Shown here: positions 55,597-64,000 of the stretch, piece after piece
How positions within the stretch are numbered: position 1 is the stretch's first letter
How the letters are laid out: each line of letters begins with the position of its first letter
Origin: Acanthopleura granulata
Lineage: Eukaryota; Mollusca; Polyplacophora; Chitonida; Chitonidae
Reading direction: 5' to 3'
Assembly (NCBI GenBank): GCA_016165875.1
Contig: JABBOT010000002.1
Span: 26,922,265-26,986,264, forward strand
Length of the DNA: 64,000 bases
Notes under the pieces: generated by a model
What the model was told of the DNA's origin: nothing
Databases searched by the model: none
The model's input: the letters and a program-made list of their open reading frames with translations, nothing else
Position numbers and translations under genes: made by a program

Positions 55597-55723
55597 GGGC
55601 CAATTTCATAATACTTCGTACGGACATTTTCCTCCGTAAGTGATGCCACAATAAGGCGCTACAACACAGATACCGTATATACACCGAGAAAAATATGCGT
55701 ACGAAGTGTTATGAAATTGGCCC
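55597..55723. mobile_element. MITE-like element with 26-bp terminal inverted repeats
   Basis: The termini GGGCCAATTTCATAATACTT (55597 on) and the reverse complement of 55698-55723 are identical over 26 bp except one base. The interior is about 75 bp and non-coding. It is a second inverted-repeat family, different from the element at 33458-33585 despite the shared GGGCC start. Confidence 0.82.
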
Positions 55724-56094
55724 CTGCGACAGATAGGCATAGGCTAAACTTGGTTTTCTAGAAGTAAGGTTTGCAAAATTGATTCCGTAATAAAATTAAT
55801 TTCTGCACCTTTCTAAAATGTTTTAAAAATGTTATTAGATACTTAGTACATTAGTTTCGAAGAATAGGCTACATAGGCCAATATAGGCCTACAAAACATA
55901 TCAACATGGTATAGGCTAAAAAGTTTATTAGCCTTCACTGAGGGATAGGTTGATTGATTTTCTTTTTACGTCACCTCCAAGCTCAATGGCAGCATGCATG
56001 CTCGCGTTAATGCATGTTGCCAGGAGCACTAGAGGAACATAGGTTTTCAATTGAACCTCGTATGCTTAAGACATTATCACATTTCTGGTTGACC

Positions 56095-56245
56095 GTACAT
56101 GGGAAGGTCTGCCAGCAACCTGCGGATGGTTGTGGGTTTCCCTTGGGCTCTGTCCGATTTCCTCTCACCACAATGCTGGCCGCATTGCAAGTGAAATATC
56201 CTTGAGTACGGCGTAAAGGATCAATCAAATAAATCAAATCAAATC
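56095..56245 (+). mobile_element. SINE family A, 3' half
   Basis: It runs 'catgggaaggtctgccagca', 'acctgcggatggttgtgggt', 'caccacaatgctggccgc', 'aagtgaaatatccttgagta' and 'cggcgtaaaggatcaatc', followed by an (AAATC)n tail. The head is missing. Confidence 0.88.
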
Positions 56246-56357
56246 ATTTCTGGTTGTGCAGCGTACAACTGATTGATTGTGGTTTTACTCCACATCAGCA
56301 TATAACCTCGGCTAAGTCGTGGTGATGCAGTGTTAAGAGCTTCAGTAGATACAGACC

Positions 56358-56358
<1 letters not shown>

Positions 56359-56405
<47 letters not shown>
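56359..56405. repeat. (TA)n microsatellite
   Basis: An uninterrupted TA dinucleotide run of about 23 repeats. Confidence 0.95.
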
Positions 56406-56406
<1 letters not shown>

Positions 56407-58340
56407 CACTGCGGAGTAGGGCCTGAATTTAAGTTCAACCAATCAAACAGTCAATCTTTTACGCTACCGACAACCAACGGAAATTCCACCTTTCCAGCAT
56501 CGACTTGCCGTAAGTTTCGTGTGCTTGACATGCGCACTGACTTGAAAGCTCTCAATCCAGCGGCAAAATCGTTTTGAAAGATTTTCGCTATTTCATTTCA
56601 CCGGCGTCACAGTTGCTCAAGAGTTGATTCAGCATGTATGTATATTTCTACTATTGCGAAAGGTAAGTTCACAGTTTACTCATATATGCATGAGAAAACA
56701 TACAGCTTTGAAGACCTCACTATGTGCTTATCGGAAATTGGCCACATAATAATGTCTGAAATATAATCTTTGGCATATATTTACTGAATGACTGAAGAAA
56801 GAAATGAACTTTGCTACCAAAAGGATTCAGCCTAATTTTGATCTGTGATGTCTTTATAGCGAAAAAGTGATGTGAACGTGGAAAATCAATTAAGTTTATT
56901 AAGGATTTCATTATTTACACTAGATTTACACAAGATTTCCTTGTGGTAGTGGTGACATAGGTTGTACAAAATATGGTCAACTTAATCCCTTCATGTCAGA
57001 CATTGATTCTCTATTGTTAAAACTCCCGTGCTATAAAGCGTAAAGAGTGTTTCATGTATTTTGTTAAAGACTTGATGAAAATTTGTGCATTGTGTTCAGT
57101 TCTGCAAGACGCGGGCAGTCGACGATAGTTTCGTGAATGTCCATAAAACCGAAGCTACCGGAACGGTGGTACGCTTGCTCTTAGACCTCTTCTTTTAAAC
57201 AGCACGTGGGTTTTGATTTTAGATCAGGAACCACTGAGCTTGCAAGTTTGGAAAGTAAAAGTGGTGTCGGATGTTCATGTTTGACAACGGAGGAGAAGAC
57301 GCACATGACTGCAATGTGAGTAATATGAAATAGGCAAAGCCTAGATGCGAGCGCACGCCTCGAAATAACGTCTGGGTGGGGTGATCAGAAACTCGAGCCC
57401 CTGATTTGGGTTCTAGGTGATCGATTTTTCGATCACCCCAGTTGTTTATAAGATGGCCAGTCAATCACCCAAATCGATCACCTGAGAGTTACAACATTGT
57501 AAGAAAATAAGGTAGCAAACATGTTTTAATTGTGATGTAAGAGAAAAGCCAGTGTAGACTTCATTTATTCAAAGTAAAAACCAACCTCATCCTGAGAACA
57601 AATGTCGGGATTTGTAAAGAATAGGTTGATGTATTTTTTGTCATTGACCCTGTTTTCCAATGTTCATCGAGAAAAGGATATTTTTCAATGAATTGACGTC
57701 ACCCCACGACGTAATATCACCCTCATCCTTACCACTGCTGAAGTCTCAGTTGAATGTATTGATTGATAATTTGTTAAAACCAACCTTTGAACAAGAGAGC
57801 CCTTCACACAGTCACCATGTGGTGACTTTGCCAGGTTTTAATTTGATATCATAATCAAAATGGTCAGTTTCAAAGTAGAAATTGAAAGTTGTACAACAGT
57901 CAAGTTTGGCTTTTAATAATTGAAAGTCCAAATGAATTCCTTACTAACTTCAGGGATTATTCCATGTATCTAATGGAATTAGTCAGGAGACTCACAATCA
58001 GAATGATTGATTTCCTCATTACACTGTTGCTCACTTTCTTCGTCTGGGTTTCATTTTCAACACTCTCAGAATCACTCAAATTACAATCACACACATTAGA
58101 ATCTTTTCAACCAATCAGCGAATCACATCGACGGAGGTGAAGATTGAACCAATCGGCACGTGTAATTAGGGTGTCCTTCGATATTGTGCACCCCTAGATG
58201 TTGCGCATTCGTATTTTCTGGGCTAAATCATGGATAGACATAACTATCCTATAATTTTATTGCATCTAGCTGTTACAAGGGATTTCAGGCAATTTATCAC
58301 TCTTGGCGACTAACCCAGGGCTCTCCCATGTGGATCTGGT
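56406..58340. other. Intergenic DNA
   Basis: No gene is supported. A small hairpin, GGTGATCGA ... TCGATCACC, lies at 57417-57438, with a second GATCACC nearby. Confidence 0.4.
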
Positions 58341-59273
58341 GAATAGAATAGTTCCACAGCCTCCCCGGGCTTGTCGTACAAGGCGACTAAAAGGGACAAC
58401 CTGTTTGCCATGGTTTGCTACCCGTGATGGGGAAGGACGGGATCCTGATGGTTGAGGGTGGGTTGATCTTGGGAGATCCTCACGCCCAACACTCCACTTC
58501 GGCCCTTACTTCTACAAAGACGGGCAGTCAGATGGCCCGCTCCGATCAATCGGCAGGTCACGCCAGACCAGATGTCCGGATGTCAACCTTCATGTATCTC
58601 GATTTAGTATAAATTCATTGCTTTCCCTGTGGGAAGTTTTTTAGTCAGATGTTCAGATGTCTGGGCGATGGATATAGGATCAGTCGAGTAGGCCGTTTCT
58701 AATTTATTACATTTGACCTGCTCGAGTATGAGCGAAAAATTCATCTTATCAGGGATGGCGTGGAACTCTTTTCTCTCCTTCTGCTGGGTACTCGCAGGAG
58801 GGGTTTTGTCGTACATGTATTGACACTCCGAGGCATTTGAGAGACACGGAGCTATGAATCATCAAGCCTTTTCCTTATGTCTTATTCTAATTCCCTTACT
58901 CCAAATGTTTCTATGTCACAGCTTTCGACAGTTGTTGGGGGGAAAAAAGGAAAAATGAGATACCACTGGATGTGAAATCGGGAAGTATTTACTTTCCATC
59001 CTTTCTGGTGACATTTAATAAAAATGAGAATCGGGTAAAGATGAAATTTAATCCCTTTGTATTGAAAAAAACATTACAGAGCTACGCAGGGACTTTGAAA
59101 CAAGTCAAAAAAAAAAGTCTGGCAAAATCCTTATAGAATGTTTTCGGAAACAACAATACATTAATGTACTCAAAATTCAAAATATTGAGGAGCAAGCTAT
59201 TTCTGTTACCCCACATAATACCTTAAACTGCTCTCAAGGCAGTATTCGTGACAGAGACCAAGATCTGTATGAC

Positions 59274-59640
59274 ATGACAAAACAAGAAATAACAGAGGAA
59301 CTGAAGGACCAGGGCGTAGTCAACGTCAAACGTTTTGTAATAAAGAGAGACGGTAACCTTATTGAAACAAATATGTGTCTCGTAACATTTAATGACCCGT
59401 CTCTCCCAACATCAATATTTATTGGGCCGTATAGTGTGCGTGTAGAATTATTTATACCTAGCCCGACCCGGTGTTTCTTCGGCTAAAGGTTTGGCCATGG
59501 CAAGGGTCAATGCCGTAATAAATTGGTCTGTTTCAGATGTGCCGAAGCGGGTCACGAAGGTTCGACTGCACAAACCCAATAAAATGTTGGAATTGCAGCG
59601 GAGCGCACATGGCCTCTTCCAAGGATTGTCCTCTCTTCAA
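59274..59640 (+). pseudogene. LINE ORF1 remnant (zinc-knuckle, gag-like)
   Basis: An open segment (59274-59486) with VKRFVIKRDGNLIET shifts frame near 59480. The next frame holds CFRCAEAGHEG and CWNCSGAHMASSKDC, two CCHC-type knuckles that bind nucleic acid in LINE ORF1 proteins. The protein would coat the element RNA. The frameshift inactivates it. Confidence 0.75.
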
Positions 59641-60256
59641 GAAAGAAAAAGAAATCATAACGCTTAAATGCAAAAAAATATATAGTATCAAGAAGGGAAA
59701 CGTATGGTATTTGTTACGGATGGCCTTACTAAATCTACATATGCCAGTGTTGTTAAGAAACCCTCCATTTCGGTAGGGGGTTCAAACATCATTCACTTGG
59801 CCCATTGGTACAGAGAGACCACAGAAACTGGTCGTGATACCCTTGGGAAACATGGGCAGTTCTTCATCACAAGCCGATATAAATGAATGAAAAACCTGTT
59901 ACTTTGCCTGATTCTCCTTTTGTTTCTCTATCACACCACAAACCTTGTGCAAATAAATCAAAATCCTCTTAAACCCGTTGAATCTTCACTAAATGTAGCG
60001 GGTGATAAGTATCATAAAAAAGATAAACCAAGTGGCCCCCCAGAGTGTCCCTCTAAGGCTACTAGGAATCCTATCCAAACTTTCAATAAGTTTGGATCCT
60101 TGGAGGATGTTGGCCCTTCAGCGTTGGATGCGGACATGATGGATACATCATCTACTAGGGGGGAGATCTACTAGTAGGTCTCCCAAAAAGTGTTGTTCAC
60201 GGTCCAGACATAGATCTCCCATACGCCTCCCTCCATAATGACTTCCTTAGACAAAA

Positions 60257-60892
60257 TTGTCCTTGTGGAATTGTCGAGGTCTTGAAATAAATTTCATTGA
60301 AATAACACAGTTAGTTCAATCAGTAAATCCTATTGCCCTTTGTCTTCAGGAAACTCACCTGAAGACATCTGACAAAGATAGAATATCACTGAAAAATTAT
60401 ACACTATGTAGCACTTATTCTAATGAGGAAGAGAAAGCTTGTGGCATCCCCTCTATTTTGGTGAATAATAATATAATTCACAGCCCTGTTGCTCTCTATA
60501 CAGAGCTTCAGGCTGTGGACGTCCGTGTTTCCTTATCAAAAACAATAGCTTTATGTTCAGTTTATGTTCCTCCTCATTCTTCTTTGTCATTTTGGCAGTT
60601 GCATAATTCAAAAGACCAACTGCCAACTCCTTTCATAATTAAGGGAGATTTTAATGCGCATAACCCCCTATCGGGTAGTAATAATATGAACGATAAGGGC
60701 AAAACAGTAGAAGTTTCTTACGTAAAGATGAACTATGTTATTTCAATGATGGTTCTAGTACCTATTTATATCCAGGTAATAGTTCATATTCTGCTATCGA
60801 TCTCACTATCACGAATCCGTCACTTCTCCAGGATTTTTCTTGAAAGATGCTTGGCGGTCTTTTTAGTAGTGATCATTTTCCTATTATCCTAG
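60257..60892 (+). pseudogene. LINE ORF2, apurinic-like endonuclease remnant
   Basis: The frame begins MSLWNCRGLEINFIEI and includes ALCLQETHLK, SVYVPPHSS and IKGDFNAHNPLSG, the N, E and D/N motifs of the APE endonuclease that nicks target DNA. The frame shifts around 60715, and the closing SSDHFP motif is found out of frame near 60860. Confidence 0.85.
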
Positions 60893-61559
60893 AGCATCTC
60901 ACTTCTGATTGTTTAGAACGTGTAGCTAGGTGGAAGTTCGATAAAGCAGATTGGATGGCATATGAGATGTGAGGTAGACATCACTCCTGAGAATCTCAAA
61001 GCTGCACATGATCCTTTGCTAAAATTTAATGAACTTACATTAACAGTAGCCAATAGAACCATCCCTAAGACCTCGATAAATCCAAAATCCAGAAGTAAAC
61101 CCTGGTATGATAATGACTGTCATAAGGCCATTAAAGGCCGAACGCAGATTTAATCATTGTCCTGATAATAATAATTTAAACCAGGTTCGTATATATAGAG
61201 CAAAAACTCGTCGATTAATTAGGTCCAAGAGACGATCTTGTTGGCGAAACTTTGTTTCAGGCATTACGTCAAAAACACCCATGCGTAAGGTCTGGAACAT
61301 GGTTCAGAAACTTAAAGGCAAGAACAGTAAAGCCAAAATTCAGCATTAAAAGGATGTTGATACTTTATGAACATCACCGGATGATATAATGAGTTAAATA
61401 GCTGTAACAGTATCCCAGAAATCTTCATCTGATAATTATTCTTGTGAATTTCAGCATATTAAAAACCAGAAGGAGAAAATCAAATTGCCCTTTTCTTCTA
61501 AGAATTTAGAAGACAATAGTCGTCTTTTTCAATTGAAGATTTTAAAACTTTTCTAAAAA

Positions 61560-62395
61560 AGGCACATGATGTAGCATGCGGCCCGGATAATATATATTGC
61601 AAGCTTCTGAACCATTTACCATCTGAGCCATTGGAGACTCTCTTGGACTTACTAAATGATATTTGGATGACTGGTAATTTTCCCCTATCATGGAGAGAGG
61701 CGTATGTTATCCCGGTCCCTAAATCGGGTAAGGATCATAGTGATTCAAGTAATTATCGTCAGATAGCTCTTACCAGTTGCGTCTAAGACTATGGAACGGA
61801 TGATAAATGATAGACTTGATTGATTTCTTGAAGCCAACAAGCTTTTATCAAATATTCAGTGTTGTTTTCGTCAAGGTTGATCTACTTTAGATCACCTTGT
61901 TCGATTTGAAAGTTTTATTTGTGATGGTTTTGTTAATAATGAACATATGGTCTCGATATTTTTCGACCTCGAAAAGGCCTGTGATACCACATGGAAATAT
62001 TGTATTTTAAAACACCTTTCTGATATGGGTTTAAAAGGTCGCTTACATTTATCTCAATTTTTATTTGATCGTCAGTTAAGGTAAGGATGGGGTCCACTCT
62101 TGCTGACTCTTATCAGCAAGAGATGGGTGTGTCCCAGGGCAGTATCCTTTCACCAACACTGTTCAGCATAAAAATTAACAGCTTGACTCAAACATTAACA
62201 TCTGGTACTGAGGGTTGTTTATATGTAGATGATTTCCTGATATGCTATCGCGCTAAAAAAATATTAATAACATCGAGCGGCAACTGCAGCTTTGCCCGAA
62301 TAAGATCGAGGAATGGGCAGTTGCCAACGGTTTTAGATTTTCTACGTCTAAAACTGTGGGTCTTCATTTATGTAATAAACGGAAACTTCATTTAG
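61560..62395 (+). pseudogene. LINE ORF2, reverse transcriptase remnant
   Basis: In successive frames the motifs GPDNIYCKLLNHLP, EAYVIPVPKSGK, SNYRQIALTS, FFDLEKACDTTW, GVSQGSILSPTLF and LYVDDFLICY occur in canonical order. Stops and frameshifts near 61785, 61880 and 62085 prevent translation as one protein. Confidence 0.88.
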
Positions 62396-63021
62396 ACACC
62401 TGAGCTTAAATTTTGTGGTGATCCAGTGAAGATTGTTGAGGAAGATAAATTTTTAGGGGTTATATTCAGTAGTAAATTATCTTTTATACGTTACATAAAA
62501 ACGCCTAAAACTAAGTGTACAATGGCTCTCGATATAATTAAGGTCGTGTGTAGCACTGATTTGGGTGCTGACTGATCAGTTTTACTTAATTTGTATCGTT
62601 CTCTGGTGAGGTCTAAATTGGACTATGGGTACATCATTTATGGTTTCGCTAGGAAGTCATATCATAAAATGTTGGACCTGGTCACCATCACCAGAGCCTG
62701 AGGCTCTGCCTTCCTGCATATAGAACCTCACCAGTAGAGAGTTTATACATAGAGGCTAATAAGCCTTCTTTATATCACAGGCGTATGAAACTCAGCCTTC
62801 AGCACGTTGCTAAGCATAAAGCTCACCCAACAAACCTTGCCTACGACTGTGTTTTGAATCCATCATACGCAGATAAATATAATAAATGTCCCAACAAAAT
62901 TCCTTTGTTTGGTCTTCGTGTTCGGGACCATATTGTGGAGCTAACATCAAGCTGGAGGACGTAGCTCCGGTTTCTTTTCTGGAGTCTCCTCCCTGGCTTC
63001 TTCCACAACGTAAATTAATAT

Positions 63022-63762
63022 TTGATCTACGTCAACATAAGAAACCCTCTTATAATTCAGCAAAGTTTCGCTGAAGTATACACTTATTATCTGGATTATA
63101 AATTTATATATACGGACGGGTCAAAGGATGGGGACAGGGTCGCGGCTGCAGCTGTCTCAGAACAGCGAGTCACCTCTCTTCGCCTTCCATCCTCGTCTTC
63201 AATATTTTCTGCCGAGGCCAGAGCTATACTTCTGGCTTTATCATATGTTTCCTCTGGGTGTGCTCAGAAGGCAGTGATATGCAGTGACTCATCCTGCCTT
63301 TTGGCAATAGGACAAAAAAAACTTACAAATTTGTTAATACTAGAAATATTAGCCATTCATAGAAAGTTCATTAAAAGAGGTAAAGATATTGTATTTTGTT
63401 GGATACCAAGTCATACTGGTATTCACGGAAACAGAAAAGTGAAAGCTGCTCTTAATAAACCCATATTCCTTATACTGATTTTAAATCTAATATTTTTAAA
63501 TACATTCGTGGCCTTTGGCAGGATGAATGGGACCTGCAGATCCATAGCAAACTGCATGCCGCTTCACCCTGTCATAGGCTATGGTTCTTATACTTTTGGA
63601 GCAGTGCTCCTGAGTGTGTTGGATGTGATGCGCATTACGGCATCAAACATATCCTTGTTGACTGTGTGGACCTTGCTCATATTCGGCAAAGACTCTACAC
63701 AGGTAACTCTACATATGATTTATTTAACAGCGTTGTTGGCGATGCTGTTATTAATTTTTTGA
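63022..63762 (+). pseudogene. LINE ORF2, RNase H domain remnant
   Basis: The 246-codon open frame contains FIYTDGSKDGDRVAAAA, SAEARAILLAL, VICSDSSCLLAI and WIPSHTGIHGN. These hold the catalytic D, E, D and downstream H of an RNase H that degrades RNA in RNA-DNA hybrids. It is the best preserved module, though its expected glutamate-rich C-terminal context is altered by a probable frameshift after 63440. Confidence 0.82.
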
Positions 63763-64000
63763 AGGCTGTTGGCCTGTATAATAGAATATAGTTTATATAT
63801 GTACATATATGTATATGTATATATTTTTCATTGTATAATATAACAAACAATTGTGGTTGTCGACTTTTAACTGACATTTAGTTTTTTTAACTGGTTTTTA
63901 AAAATGTTCGTCTGTTTTCCTTTAAATTTTGAATGTTCATCAGATCATGTCGAAAACTATGCAAGGCTTCCGGTTTGAACATGTTCTTGCCACGATATGG

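Larger units (their letters stand above)
58345..63790 (+). mobile_element. Degenerate non-LTR retrotransposon (LINE; zinc-knuckle ORF1, APE, RT, RNase H)
   Basis: The element has the order of I-superfamily/Nimb-like or related LINEs. A 5' UTR (about 58345-58850) is followed by ORF1 remnants with two CCHC knuckles near 59530-59630. Then comes an APE endonuclease (60257 on: NCRG, QETHL, KGDFNAH, SSDH), a reverse transcriptase (61560-62250: GPDNIY, FFDLEKAC, GVSQGSILSPTLF, YVDD) and an RNase H (63090-63450: YTDGSKDG, SAEARAIL, CSDS, SHTGIHGN). Several frameshifts and in-frame stops break every module, so this copy cannot encode its own machinery. The 3' end is AT-rich (about 63780). The clade call is tentative. 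Confidence 0.9.

Noticed and set aside
58415..58612. 65-codon frame at the left end of the LINE
   Set aside because: It lies in the LINE 5' UTR, and its peptide has no relation to ORF1 or any known protein.

Overview
This window looks like AT-rich, intron-bearing animal nuclear DNA from a lophotrochozoan, most likely a mollusc. The reasons are multi-exon genes with GT-AG introns, many tRNA-derived SINEs with CA-rich or TTTA tails, a degenerate endonuclease/RT/RNase H LINE, MITE-like inverted repeats, many minisatellites, and gene families common in molluscs (sigma-class GST, a UGT, a non-visual-type opsin). I see no bacterial, plasmid or viral features. The species cannot be fixed from the sequence alone.

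Layout. 1-6 kb: the 3' terminal exon of an unrecognised plus-strand gene (198-584), ending in a PDZ-ligand-like tail and followed by a diverged 75-bp minisatellite and AT-rich non-coding DNA. 7-8.4 kb: a roughly 52-bp CCAAT-containing minisatellite and a full-length SINE with a perfect target-site duplication. 12-15 kb: two SINEs, then a single-coding-exon UDP-glycosyltransferase (13275-14819, +). 18.2-19.1 kb: a tandem array in which most units carry an RFX X-box-like palindrome. 21.1-24.9 kb: a complete five-exon sigma-class glutathione S-transferase on the minus strand, assembled here by matching splice sites and codon phases (215 aa). 27.8-28.5 kb: another minisatellite. 30-36 kb: sparse DNA with a few weak orphan exon candidates, a SINE with an internal 35-bp expansion, and a MITE. 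36.6-37.1 kb: a long imperfect palindrome with a Pol III B-box in its loop. 43.6-46.6 kb: a complete three-exon opsin on the minus strand (368 aa). 48.6-49.2 kb: hairpin-forming repeat DNA. 53.0-55.0 kb: a roughly 140-bp AT-rich satellite split by a SINE. 55.6 kb: a second MITE. 58.3-63.8 kb: a broken LINE.

How the genes may work together. The UGT and the GST belong to classical phase II conjugation families. They lie convergently about 6.3 kb apart (stop to stop), with the X-box array between them. The opsin has the retinal-binding lysine, so it should form a light-sensitive or retinal-binding GPCR. It has no evident functional link to its neighbours.

The most useful results are the exon-level reconstructions of the GST and the opsin, the Gln-to-His change in the UGT donor-binding motif, and the X-box array. 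I found no convincing new multi-gene system. Everything is from reading the sequence by eye; no alignment, database search or RNA evidence was available.
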